Assembly: GCA_033558025.1 (NCBI GenBank)
Contig: JAUCEF010000006.1
Span: 1,736,001 to 1,800,000, forward strand
DNA length: 64,000 bases
Origin: Phytophthora sp. 'mugwort'
Lineage: Eukaryota; Oomycota; Peronosporomycetes; Peronosporales; Peronosporaceae
Direction of reading: 5' to 3'
Below are positions 55,163 to 64,000 of the stretch, piece after piece. The translations under genes and the position numbers were made by a program. The notes beneath the pieces were generated by a model. The model saw only the letters and a list, made by a program, of their open reading frames with translations. It made no database searches and was not told where the DNA came from. How positions within the stretch are numbered: the first letter of the stretch is position 1; every line of letters starts with the position of its first letter.

Positions 55163-56971
55163 CTACTGAAGGCGTAATTGGTGCGCGATGTAGTCTACCA
55201 CACTGGTTGCATCTTCAATGAGTCCGACACCATGGCAACTGAACGGCATCCCCGGATACTCTGGGTTCACACGAACTAGCTGCACTCCATCCTGAAGTGC
55301 AAGCCTCTCATCAGGAATACGCAACACAATTGGAGTGTTGAAGCCGGCACCAATTTCCAAAATCACGAGTTTTTTTCCGCTGTTCTGCACTTGCTCCATC
55401 ACTAGAGCCAGCCACGTCTCGTACCGGAGGCGCCCATCTTCCACGCCACCTTCCGCAAATGAGTCGTCATCGCGCAAAAAAGTAGACATGCGACCGCCAC
55501 ACTTTGGGCACTTTGGAATACCTGCTGGGTCTTCGATCCTGTACGTCACGGAGTTAAAACTCGCCATCCCTTTCTCCATGAATGCCTTAATATCCCACAC
55601 ACTCTTCTGAGAGCACGGCTTGGCGCATTGAATTTGACCAAAGTCACCTTGCATCACAAACAGAGACGACGGATCAAATCCTTCCTGCTCAAAAATGCCG
55701 TCTGCATTGCTGGTCTTGGCAAAAAAAGATCCCGGCTCGCGACGTTCAAACGTGTCGACGATTTTCTTTAACTGTAGATAAGTCGGTGCCGATTGATATC
55801 GAAGCCAATTGTATCGGATCACACTAGCGTTCTTAAAAACGAAACCCCACATCAGCGGTTCGTCCCAGTTGTGGAATCCAATCATATTGCCCAATACTCG
55901 AAAGCTCGGAAGGGCTTGACGCGCATTAGGATGCAGCACCTTCATCAGCTCTTCCGAGCCAAAATCAAGTCCAGCGGCAGTCGAAAGTCCCGCACCAGCT
56001 GATACCAACAAGTAGTCGGCGTCTTGAACAGCTTGAAGTGCACTCTGCAGAGCCGACGACACCGGCGCAGGAGGTAAAGCAACGCTATCCGGACACTTGC
56101 TCACGACGTAATCCTTGTACAGATCATAGTCGCGTTTCAAAAAGGTGTTGAAGATCACCTTCCATCCGCGTGTCTGCTGACTGTGCGTCGCCAGCCACTC
56201 CAACACACTGTCGACAGCCAATGGAACTGCAACATCGCTCGGGAATGCAAACAGCCCAGTCGAGATGCACGGGAACGCGATGGACACACATTCCTCAGCT
56301 TGATCACCTAACGTCTTCAGCAACAAGTCTAGGGATTTCGTGTAGCACGACTGCAATTGTTCGCAGTCCGCAGTAGAAGGCTGCGAGCCGTGGCGCAACT
56401 GTGGACCGACAGTATGAATCACATACGAAGCTGGCAAAGCGAAGCCCGATGTGATCTGCGCATTACCCACGGGCTCTTCGCCTGTCTGGCGAGACATAAT
56501 CTCGTGACATGCCGCACGCAGGCGAGGACCCGCCATACTATGGATCACGTTGTCGATGCACTTGTGGGACGGCTGAAAACAGCCTAACAGCGCCGAGTTG
56601 GCCGCGTTGACGATGGCTGTGGCTTTAAGCGTGGTGATGTCCCCTTTCCACAGCGCAATCTGTTGGAAGCCGTGCGCGTCCGGCGACGACATGACAGTCG
56701 GCAACGTACGAGCATCCAAGATCGTCTTGCGTTGCGTGAGCTCGAGGTGTAGCAGACTGTCCATTTGGCTGTAAAGCTCCTCTTCCTGCTTAGCATTTTT
56801 ATTATCTTCGGGTGGTGGACGGATGACAAGAAGATGGTGCACGATATCTCGGACTTCAGAGCTGGAGACGTGCTGGAGGTGGTGCTGTCCGTATCCTGCC
56901 TCGGTGAGCAGTCTCAACGCGACTGCGCGCAGTAGTGAGTTGTACGATCCTGATGAGGCTGATGGAGACAT
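55163..56971 (-). CDS. macrodomain-SirTM fusion, copy 2 (ADP-ribosyl hydrolase plus class M sirtuin)
   Basis: 602 codons from ATG at 56971, exactly the length of copy 1 from its matching start. A TTG at 57022 in frame is not a credible start. Residues about 23-300 are essentially identical to copy 1 (zinc-type macrodomain). The sirtuin half has diverged: GAGLSTAAGLDF, TSNADGIFEQEGF, MQGDFGQIQC (again Gln where ordinary sirtuins have His), CAKPC and CPKCGGRM. The conserved core residues suggest both copies are functional, with drift in substrate-facing parts. It is divergent from DUS3, with about 450 bp between the start codons. As for copy 1, the target protein is unknown; in bacteria the known target is a lipoyl-carrier protein. 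Confidence 0.88.
   Translation of the reverse strand: MSPSASSGSYNSLLRAVALRLLTEAGYGQHHLQHVSSSEVRDIVHHLLVIRPPPEDNKNAKQEEELYSQMDSLLHLELTQRKTILDARTLPTVMSSPDAHGFQQIALWKGDITTLKATAIVNAANSALLGCFQPSHKCIDNVIHSMAGPRLRAACHEIMSRQTGEEPVGNAQITSGFALPASYVIHTVGPQLRHGSQPSTADCEQLQSCYTKSLDLLLKTLGDQAEECVSIAFPCISTGLFAFPSDVAVPLAVDSVLEWLATHSQQTRGWKVIFNTFLKRDYDLYKDYVVSKCPDSVALPPAPVSSALQSALQAVQDADYLLVSAGAGLSTAAGLDFGSEELMKVLHPNARQALPSFRVLGNMIGFHNWDEPLMWGFVFKNASVIRYNWLRYQSAPTYLQLKKIVDTFERREPGSFFAKTSNADGIFEQEGFDPSSLFVMQGDFGQIQCAKPCSQKSVWDIKAFMEKGMASFNSVTYRIEDPAGIPKCPKCGGRMSTFLRDDDSFAEGGVEDGRLRYETWLALVMEQVQNSGKKLVILEIGAGFNTPIVLRIPDERLALQDGVQLVRVNPEYPGMPFSCHGVGLIEDATSVVDYIAHQLRLQ
56072..56903. repeat. gene-conversion tract, copy 2 (paired with 52735-53566)
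   Basis: Partner of the tract in copy 1. It ends abruptly near codon 23 on one side and near codon 300 on the other, where differences start at once. Confidence 0.8.
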
Positions 56972-57424
56972 CAGTATACGATTAAGGATGGTGGTGTGTA
57001 AGCTTGTACCCGGAAGATGCAAATTGAAGAATGAGCCGAGAGTTGTGAATGCCCACGAAGGAGCTCAGTTCTTCACGTACGGGGTTCGACCTTTTGTTAC
57101 GTTTTTAGGTTTGCCCAGATCGTCATCAACTTGCTGTTGCTCGTAATCGCATGTCCAAGGAACGCAAGTGGCGGTGCCGCCACCTGTCAACCAGCATTGA
57201 TGATGCCCGGTGGTAATAATGAAGCCCAACGCCCTATATTTTGAACTCTGACGCATTGCAGTAAGCCTACATACATGTGACATGTACCCTACAGCAAAAA
57301 GACATGACTTGATGATTGTATGGCTGTTTGCAGTCCATACTTTGCTCAAGTGTAAAATCGTACCCCTGTTTGACATTCATCGTTTTGTGTCCAATCATCG
57401 ACACGTACTCAAGCAAGCGTCAAG
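56972..57424. promoter_or_regulatory. divergent promoter region of copy 2 and DUS3
   Basis: 453 bp between two divergent start codons. A palindromic GTGGCGGTGCCGCCAC lies at 57168-57183. A similar GTGGCGGTGCCAC is near 39008. No TATA box recognised. Confidence 0.4.
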
Positions 57425-59566
57425 ATGGAGCAGCAGCCGATGCCGTCTACAGAGGCCCCGAAGGCCTTGGCCACCGATATTTTAGTCTCCACTGAAGTGC
57501 ATGTGCGCGAGTATCACGTGGGCGAAGCTCCCATCAAGATAGAGTGCGTACAGCCTACGGTATCAATGTTTGACTGCCACGGATCTAAGCACAATATTAA
57601 TGCTAACAGGTTCCTAAAGCCCAAGCCGGCTCCTAAGCCCGCCAATACTGAGAACAGCAATGTAGAGGTCACAGTAGAATTGAAGGATGACCGTGACCGC
57701 GAAGGCACCAAGAAGAAGCGCGGTGGAACCTTCAAGAAACGTCCGGTCGATGCCGAGCAAGACCCTGCGGATATGCTTTGCCGCCCTGTGGCCTCTGGCG
57801 AAGGCTGCCAATTTGGTGGCAACTGTAAGTTCAGCCATGATATCGACGACTATATGAAGCGCAAGCCCAAAGACCTGGGTGAGCGTTGCCCGGTGTTTGA
57901 CGTTGTGGGCTACTGCCGCTACGGTGTGGCGTGTCGGTTTGCCAATGCTCATATTGAGAAGATCGATGGCGCCTATCGCAATGTTAAGCGTGAGGGGTGT
58001 GTGGAGACGCTGAGCCAGGTCTTGGGCGATGAGGTGAACGACTTGACCCATGACCTGCGCATTAAGTTGCGTAAGGACACGTACGACTTCCAGTCGAAGC
58101 AGCAGATGAAGAAGGGGAAGAAGAACAACAAGCGTCAGCAGCGCAATGATGGCAAGAAGGAGCTTAAGTCGGAAGCCGCCCCTGAGACTACTCAAATCAG
58201 CGAAAAGTCGACAGCAGCGCAAGCGGATACAACGTCTGAGGCTGTTGAATCGAAGGCTGCCGAAACCGTGAAGACAAAGCCTACAGCTGAAACTGTGGAA
58301 TCGAAGCCTGAATCTGAAGATGCCAAGATGGAGCCTGCTGTCGAGAGTCCGCTACTAACCGAGCGCAAGCCCGTCGACTTCAAGCGGAAGATTTACATTG
58401 CTCCACTCACTACCGTGGGCAATCTGCCGTTCCGTCGGTTGCTGAAACAGACCGGCGCTGACATCACGTGCGGTGAAATGGCAATGGCCACCAACCTGCT
58501 TAAGGCTCAACAGTCCGAATGGGCATTGCTGCGGCGCCATAAGAGCGAGGATGTCTTCGGTGTCCAGCTTGCGGGCTCGTTTAGCGACCAGATGGCCCGT
58601 GCGTGCGAACTTCTTGCGCGGGAGACGGACATTGATTTCGTCGACATCAACATGGGCTGTCCCATTGACATTGTGTGTCGTGCTGGCGCTGGGTCAGCAT
58701 TGATGACCCGCCCATCGCGGTTACTCGAGGTCGTATCGGGCGCGTTGACTGGACTGGAGCTTGGCACACGCATGCGTACTGGTGGTACCGTGAACACGCC
58801 AGGTCTTACCGTGAAGCTTCGCACGGGTTGGAGCGACAAGCAACCGACTGCTCACAAGCTGGTGCCCAAGCTGCAGGCGGTGCGCGCCTCTCAGGCGTAT
58901 GTAAACGCGGCGGTGGTTACTGCCGACTTTAAACTGCGCGCTACACAGTCCGTCGACGCCATTACAGTGCACGGCCGTTCCCGGTTACAGCGCTACACGA
59001 AAAACGCTGATTGGGACTACATCTTCCAGTGCAGTGACGCTCAAAAGGACAGCATTGATGACAAGCCGCTGCCGCGCATACCATTCGTGGGCGGTGGTGA
59101 TGTTTTGTCCTACGAGGAGTTCGACGAGCACCTACGAAACGGCAAGTTGGACACGTGCATGTTGGCGCGCGGTGCTCTCATCAAGCCGTGGCTGCCCACT
59201 GAGATCAAAGATCGCCGCCATTGGGATATCTCAGCCTCGGAACGCTTGGACTTGCTCAAAGATTTCGTTCGCTTCGGGCTGGAGCACTGGGGATCTGACC
59301 AGAAGGGCGTGAACCGCACTCGCCGCTACTTGCTCGAGTGGCAGTCTTTTTTGTGCCGCTACATCCCTGTGGGCTTGCTGGAGACTCTTCCTCAACGTAT
59401 TAATGACCGTCCGTCGCCATACTACGGACGCAACGATCTCGAGACGTTGATGGCCAGTGATCAGGCAGTGGCCTGGGTCAAGATTTCCGAGATGCTGCTT
59501 GGCCCCGTGCCGCATGGCTTCCAGTTCGTGCCCAAGCACCGCGCCAACGCGTACCAGACTGCGTAA
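57425..59566 (+). CDS. DUS3: tRNA-dihydrouridine(47) synthase [NAD(P)+]-like, DUS3
   Basis: 713 codons from ATG at 57425. Residues about 115-185 hold two CCCH zinc fingers (CQFGGNCKFSH and CPVFDVVGYCRYGVACRFANAH), the N-terminal feature that separates DUS3 from other Dus enzymes. A Lys/Glu-rich linker follows. The FMN-binding TIM-barrel begins near residue 320 with KIYIAPLTTVGNLPFRRLLK and has DINMGCPID with the catalytic Cys (about 411), LRTGW, ITVHGRSRLQRYTKNADW, GGGDVLSYEE and LARGALIKPW. A helical C-terminal domain (RTRRYLLEWQSFLCRY) closes it. It reduces uridine 47 in the tRNA variable loop. All motifs appear intact. The 4-Cys/His fingers and length match the eukaryotic family, so confidence is high. 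Confidence 0.92.
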   Translation: MEQQPMPSTEAPKALATDILVSTEVHVREYHVGEAPIKIECVQPTVSMFDCHGSKHNINANRFLKPKPAPKPANTENSNVEVTVELKDDRDREGTKKKRGGTFKKRPVDAEQDPADMLCRPVASGEGCQFGGNCKFSHDIDDYMKRKPKDLGERCPVFDVVGYCRYGVACRFANAHIEKIDGAYRNVKREGCVETLSQVLGDEVNDLTHDLRIKLRKDTYDFQSKQQMKKGKKNNKRQQRNDGKKELKSEAAPETTQISEKSTAAQADTTSEAVESKAAETVKTKPTAETVESKPESEDAKMEPAVESPLLTERKPVDFKRKIYIAPLTTVGNLPFRRLLKQTGADITCGEMAMATNLLKAQQSEWALLRRHKSEDVFGVQLAGSFSDQMARACELLARETDIDFVDINMGCPIDIVCRAGAGSALMTRPSRLLEVVSGALTGLELGTRMRTGGTVNTPGLTVKLRTGWSDKQPTAHKLVPKLQAVRASQAYVNAAVVTADFKLRATQSVDAITVHGRSRLQRYTKNADWDYIFQCSDAQKDSIDDKPLPRIPFVGGGDVLSYEEFDEHLRNGKLDTCMLARGALIKPWLPTEIKDRRHWDISASERLDLLKDFVRFGLEHWGSDQKGVNRTRRYLLEWQSFLCRYIPVGLLETLPQRINDRPSPYYGRNDLETLMASDQAVAWVKISEMLLGPVPHGFQFVPKHRANAYQTA

Positions 59567-60199
59567 AATGCCAAGTTGACGGTTGAATTGGCCGATGTTG
59601 ATGACGGGGCATGATGCATAAATGGGAAATAGATATGCGCTCACATTGCTGCCACGTGGCATTGAGGACGTCTTGCTTAAAGCTGTGCAAAAGGGTGAGC
59701 AGTATCTGTACTACAGTTGAAGCGAACATGCCCTGGGGTACTCATACGGCAATAACTGTGACTCTGACCAATGACAGTACTGTACATACAAAGTAAGACG
59801 ACCGTCCCATTTTGGCTGGTCGCGCCACTGCGCCACGCATTTGAGATGGTACCTGCACAGTGCGCGGGTACCATCTCAAATTCGGGTTTCTTTCGATGCT
59901 ATCGTGCGACTTAGCAGCGTTACGAGTCAGTTGGTTGCGGATGTGGACAGCTGTTAACCAAACATAGGGCTACACGCAACCAATAGCTTCACTTCAACTG
60001 GCTTGCAAAAGGCTGTCCAGTCCCTCTGTAGGAAACAAGTGCCGATCACGTATCACAGACTGAATACAAATTCCCAGTATAGCGTGGAGGCTGCGAAGAG
60101 ACAGCAGACTGGCTGGCCCCCTCTCATGCAGTGCCGCCCAGCTCAGGCTGAGCCTCAGCGGGCACAACCGATCAGCCGCCGAGACCGCACGCATTTCCC
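59567..60199. other. intergenic region between DUS3 and the HIT gene
   Basis: Holds the DUS3 3' end and HIT promoter. It includes a perfect 14-bp inverted repeat at 59840-59880. A plus open frame from about 60003 overlaps the HIT gene start in another frame and is probably chance. Confidence 0.45.
59840..59880. repeat. perfect 14-bp inverted repeat (hairpin)
   Basis: TTTGAGATGGTACC at 59840-59853 is repeated in reverse complement at 59867-59880 with a 13-nt loop. It lies about 270 bp after the DUS3 stop. Confidence 0.65.
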
Positions 60200-60943
60200 A
60201 TGCTCGAGAGCAAGCCGGCTCCCCTGGCCTGCGCGGAGCCCACGACGCGCAGCGTGGACAGCAGCGGTGGCAGCCCCAGCCTCATGTGCCTGACAAATGG
60301 CGTGCTGCCTCCGCCGCGCCTGAATGTCGGCGTCTTCTCCAAGCGCAAGGGCGTCCGTTACCACCGTGACGGACAAGTGCGTAGTTGTCGCTTCTGCGAG
60401 ATCCTACGCACACGCGCCGAGCGCTTCCTGTACGAGGACGAGCACGTGGTTGTCTTCCGCCCGTTGCGCCCCATCGTGCCCAGCCACGTGCTCATCGTGC
60501 CGCGCGCGCACATCCGGAACGTCAATCGACTGGCCCCCAGACATCGCGAGCTGCTCGCGCAGATGCACCGCGTGGCCGAGGCAGTCGTGACGAAGGGGCC
60601 TGAGAGCGGAGCATTAGGGGAGGGCACGGAGCTGCAGCCAGAGGAACTGGGCGAGGTCCTCGAACAGGGAGACGAGAATCCGGTGCGCTACTCGTTCCAT
60701 GTGCCACCGTTTAACAGCATCGACCACGTCCATATGCATGCGTTCCACGATGATCCACGTAGCCTTGGCTACTATGGCCGCATCAAGTACCGCACCGAGT
60801 CGTGGTGGTGTCGTTCGTACGACCAGGTCATGGCTAGACTGACGGAACTGGCCGCCGTCGTCCAGCAAGAGGGAGCTGCTGAACTGGAGGAGTCGTCGTC
60901 CAGCTCATCGGGCTTTCTGTCCGAAGAGCGCCTGACAGTATAG
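60200..60943 (+). CDS. HIT (histidine triad) domain protein
   Basis: 247 codons from ATG at 60200, one exon. Residues about 65-185 form the HIT fold: CRFCEIL (the usual N-terminal CxxC), RFLYEDEHVVVFRPLRPIVP, VPRAHIRNVNRL and the catalytic triad box IDHVHMHAF near residue 177 (H-x-H-x-H). Such proteins hydrolyse nucleotide phosphoramidates or adenylated products. The insert between the two halves (GALGEGTELQPEELGEVLEQ) is longer than in plain HINT proteins. Ser/Pro-rich N-terminal and Ser-run C-terminal tails are extra. No targeting signal is obvious. It converges with the MFS gene (stop at 61017), only 73 bp away. The exact HIT branch cannot be told. Confidence 0.88.
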   Translation: MLESKPAPLACAEPTTRSVDSSGGSPSLMCLTNGVLPPPRLNVGVFSKRKGVRYHRDGQVRSCRFCEILRTRAERFLYEDEHVVVFRPLRPIVPSHVLIVPRAHIRNVNRLAPRHRELLAQMHRVAEAVVTKGPESGALGEGTELQPEELGEVLEQGDENPVRYSFHVPPFNSIDHVHMHAFHDDPRSLGYYGRIKYRTESWWCRSYDQVMARLTELAAVVQQEGAAELEESSSSSSGFLSEERLTV

Positions 60944-61016
60944 GGGAGAGTCTATCGGCACCTATTTATTTTTGCAATGTAATCCAACCTTGTGGTGCTC
61001 CTATCACTCGAAGGTT

Positions 61017-62817
61017 TTAGTCGTTGCTGCCGTACTCGAGTCGCACGTGCGAGGAAGTGCCGCGGCGAGGAGTGGCAGGCTGCCATCCGCACAGAATGGC
61101 CTCAATGTCCTGGAGACTGCGCCGACTAGTTTCGGGAATGTACCACCAGGACAAGACGACGCCGGCGATGTTGCACGCCATCACGATACCGACGCAGAGG
61201 CCAAACACGGAAACTGGAGTCGGCATGAGCTCTCGGAGCGCTGGGAGCGTGTGCGCGAGAGCAATCTTTACAATCGCCTCCCAAATGATCACGAGACTTA
61301 CAGCGCCCATGCGTTGCTTCACGGCAAAGAGTTCGCTGACCATGATCACAGGCACAACTCCTAGACCGAGCTGATGTCCGGCATTGACGAGCAACATCGC
61401 AGCCCAGCCAGAATCACTCAGCGCCACGCTGTCGTCTTCCTCATGGTGCGCATTCCTGTGGATGGAGACCAGCAAAAACGCGCAGGCCAACGCCACCAAG
61501 TAGCAGCCACCCTGTAGTGCCGCTGGTCGTCCTCTGGTATCAACAAAGTAAAAGCAGGCGACAACACCTACCGCGGCAGCCACTGCAACAGCCATTGTCA
61601 CAGCAATCAATCCTTCTTCAGCACCTTCGACGGCGACACCAAAAATCGTGAGGACGAATGAGACGTTGGTGCGAGTTCCTCCAACGCCTCTACTGCTATC
61701 TTCAGCAAGCGTCGAAGTAATTGCTGGCTCGAGCAGGAACGCACTTACAGCCCGCAACGTGAAGAGCGCCGAGCAAAGAAGTACGGGACGGAAGAACGCG
61801 CCATGGTGGCGCCGCTCCGTCGCTGCCAGTACCTTGGCGTGAATAATCGCGTTGGTCTCGTCTTCCGCAGCGCGTTCATCACGGTTAAACAGTTTGTACA
61901 GCACTTCAAATGCAGCTTCCCGGTCGTCGTGGCGAGCGATGAGCCACGTAGGCGAGTCCGGGAGCTTTTGCGCTAATAGCAGCAGCAATAGCGCAGGAGC
62001 CACTCCTGACAGTGCCAGCACCTTCCACTCACTGAGGTTGAAGCCAAGGTACTGTCGACTCAAGTACATGAAGAGCGCCCCGAGCACCAAGTAGCAGACC
62101 CCTCCAACTGCCGAAATGAACGTCTGCGCACAGATCACTCGTCCACGAGTATGTGCAGCGCTCACTTCCGCCAGATATACCGGCACGATCACGTAGATGA
62201 TCCCAGCCGCTGCACCAAGCAGATATCTTCCTATCAGTACCGTAAGCTCCCCATAAGCAACTCCGACCAGCACCCAACCCACAATAAATGGGATGGCAGC
62301 TAGCTCCAACGTGCCCGCTCGTCCCAATCGATCTCCGCAGTAACCAGCAGCTGCAGCTCCGAGCACCGTGCCCAGATACAAACAGGAGCGGAAGAAGAAC
62401 TCGGCGTGCTCGTGTCTGGCTCGGAAGACGTCCACCTGCATGTTGTAGAGTCGTCCGGGTGCGATGGGGAACAGCGTCAACCAGGCACACGCCACGCCCG
62501 CTGCCCCCATGGCTGCTACATGCAGTGCGAAGAAGGAGTTTCGCTGCCTCGCTAGCCGCTTCTGGCGGTACTCGGGTCTGCAATGTTCAATAAATAGGCG
62601 ACGTCAGTGGTGCTGCATGTGACAGGAACAAGTTGAGGTGCACCGACCGCGAGTTGATGGGGGTGCTCTCGTTGCTCGGAGAGAGCTCGGACGCGTCCGA
62701 CAGCTCCAATGGTGCCGAGATGTACTGGTGCGGCACGAAGGCGAAGTCACTGCGCGGAGGGTCCCGCAAACATTCCACCAGGTAGAGCCAACTCCGCGGG
62801 CGGCGGCGAGCAACCAT
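61017..62817 (-). CDS. major facilitator superfamily transporter, sugar-transporter type
   Basis: Two exons: 62648-62817 and 61017-62577, with a 70-bp phase-2 intron (62578-62647; donor GTCGGT, acceptor TTGCAG); 576 aa from ATG at 62817. An ATG at 62510 inside exon 2 would cut into the first membrane helix, so the upstream exon is preferred. About twelve membrane segments are visible. Family landmarks are GDRLGRAGTL (loop 2-3), RYLLGAAAGI and VPVYLAEVSAAHTRGR, LPDSPTWLI before the central loop (sugar-porter PESPRWL), DTRGRPA (loop 8-9) and YIPETSRRSLQDIE at the end (PETKG type). It should carry a sugar or polyol across a membrane, most likely by proton coupling. The substrate is unknown. Confidence 0.88.
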
Positions 62818-63110
62818 GGCGGGCGAAGAGCAAGTGACGCCGCGGACGTTGTGCTGATTCTGATCTACTGTAGTGTAGTGAGCAGTCGCCAAGGTAAGGA
62901 TCGACTGCGATTTATATCTTTGTATACTGCGAATTACGTATCTTTTTCGAATAGGTGATCAGCTTTAGCACTGTTTTAGCATCTGTAAGTAAATCTGGGT
63001 CAATAAAAGTGTCGAGCATACTATTTTGTAGTAACCGTGGGGTCCTGTAATGCATACACGTAAAGATGCACGTTGCAGTGATAAATTTAGCCAATCTGCT
63101 TTTATTTCCG
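62818..63110. other. spacer between MFS gene and CDIN1-like gene
   Basis: Tandem minus-strand genes; the MFS promoter must lie here. AT-rich, no box recognised. Confidence 0.45.
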
Positions 63111-64000
63111 CTACGAGGACGTCGAGTTCGAAGGTTTTACGACTGCATCATCTTCTAAACCAGGGTACTGCTGCGTCAGCTCGCTGCCCAGGTGCTTCTT
63201 CCAGCGGAACACGTTCAAGCACGAGTGCAGGAACGACTTGACGCGAACCTTGGCAGCTTCCTTGCGTGTCTTAGGGAACGGTGTGGTGTCCAGGCAGACG
63301 ACGCCCGGCAAAGAGAACATGTCGCTGTAGCCCATGCCAAAGACAATGGCGCCCGGACCCCACTCCTTCACATAGTTAGCGAGCTGAGTCGAGATCAGCC
63401 GCTTGCTCACAATATGGGCGCCATAGTAGTTCTTGGCGTCGATCCACCGGATAGGGACGCCGTTAATGATCACGGGGTCGAGCAACAAAATATCCGGAGA
63501 GATGACGCGGCGGCCGTGCGATACAAGCTGCTCTGCGCACAGCTCGGCTTGGGTTCTGTAAAGCGAAATAACAGGTTAGTTCGGTGCACCTGACACCGAG
63601 ACCACTGCTAGATAACGTACTTGAGACGTATCCCCTTGGCCTTGAGGAAGTGTTCAATGGCCCGTTCCAACGAGTCAGCATTGTACTGGGGTATTCCAAT
63701 GAATGGGTCACTCTTATGAATGCTGTCATACTCGATAGCTTTGCGCAGTTCATGCTGGTCACGCTTGGAAAGCTTCTCAGCAGGCTTTGCCAGAGCGTTC
63801 TACAAATGAGTAACACACAAAATTAGCGATCGATCCAATACCTAAATATCACAATCAATAGAAACTTGCGCACCTTGATCTCAACCTGGCTCTTGCCCTT
63901 GGCACGAAGAATAACGCGCATAAGCGACACTGGAGGATAGTTGTGTACCGTCGAGAGCTCGATTAAGCTGCGACCACTATTGTACTCGTCGCAAATAGTG
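63111..64000 (-). CDS. CDIN1/C15orf41-like nuclease (PD-D/ExK type), 3' part
   Basis: Three exons fit: 63874 to beyond 64000, 63621-63799 and 63111-63555. Introns are 63800-63873 (phase 0, donor GTGCGC, acceptor TTGTAG) and 63556-63620 (phase 2, donor GTACGT, acceptor TTACAG). The N-terminal part lies beyond the right edge. Landmarks are YPPVSLMRVILR, DSLERAIEHFLKAKGIRLK, SPDILLLDP (the TPD-type motif), IRWIDAKNYYG (core D..K of the restriction-endonuclease-like fold) and WGPGAIVFGMGYSD. These match the conserved family of human C15orf41/CDIN1, the partner of codanin-1, thought to act in chromatin or DNA metabolism. The C-terminal tail after about 63300 is not conserved. Confidence 0.85.

Noticed and set aside
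1..64000. CRISPR arrays, rRNA genes or prokaryotic operon signals
   Set aside because: No regularly spaced repeats or rRNA sequence seen, and the introns, domains and transposons are eukaryotic.

Overview
This window reads as nuclear DNA of an oomycete (Phytophthora-like, Peronosporales). The sequence basis is intron-poor genes with very short introns (61-93 bp, GT..AG), compact blocks of conserved eukaryotic genes, and TE types that I recognise as typical of oomycete genomes. These include Myb-like accessory ORFs paired with DDE transposases, a MULE transposase and a transposon-linked SET gene. The species call is inference; nothing in the window names the organism.

Layout. (1) 1-6.0 kb is host genes on the minus strand: a kinesin running off the left edge, and a five-exon gene with a Cys/His DNA-binding-like N-terminal half. 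(2) 6.1-38.7 kb is a dense, degraded transposon island. In order it holds a Tc1/mariner copy and its small relatives, a Myb-like ORF, a second mariner fragment and a DDE transposase. Next comes another DDE transposase split in two by a 7.3-kb LINE, then an almost complete PIF/Harbinger element with TIRs and a TTA duplication. After that come an hAT-like fragment, a further DDE transposase with its convergent accessory ORF, a Pif1/Helitron-type helicase, a pogo-like transposase, a MULE transposase and a SET-domain pseudogene. Nearly all reading frames here carry stops or frameshifts. (3) 39.6-64 kb is a compact host-gene block. It holds an F-box/LRR protein, a giant multidomain deubiquitinase, an NSUN2-like protein, two tandem macrodomain-sirtuin fusions, DUS3, a HIT protein, an MFS transporter and the 3' part of a CDIN1-like nuclease gene.

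Points that stand out. The two macrodomain-SirTM fusion genes (about 52-57 kb) look like a self-contained ADP-ribosylation writer/eraser pair. They share an 832-bp stretch over the macrodomain with one visible difference, while the sirtuin halves have diverged, which is the footprint of gene conversion. The deubiquitinase (2708 aa after splicing) has its Cys and His boxes about 1100 residues apart, with beta-prism-like repeats between them. The NSUN2-like protein has Arg where the catalytic Cys should be and has lost other motif residues, so it may be a pseudoenzyme.

The genes around 49-63 kb are arranged divergently and convergently with short spacers. Three of them concern tRNA or nucleic-acid maintenance (NSUN2-like, DUS3, CDIN1-like), but I see no evidence that the block works as one pathway.
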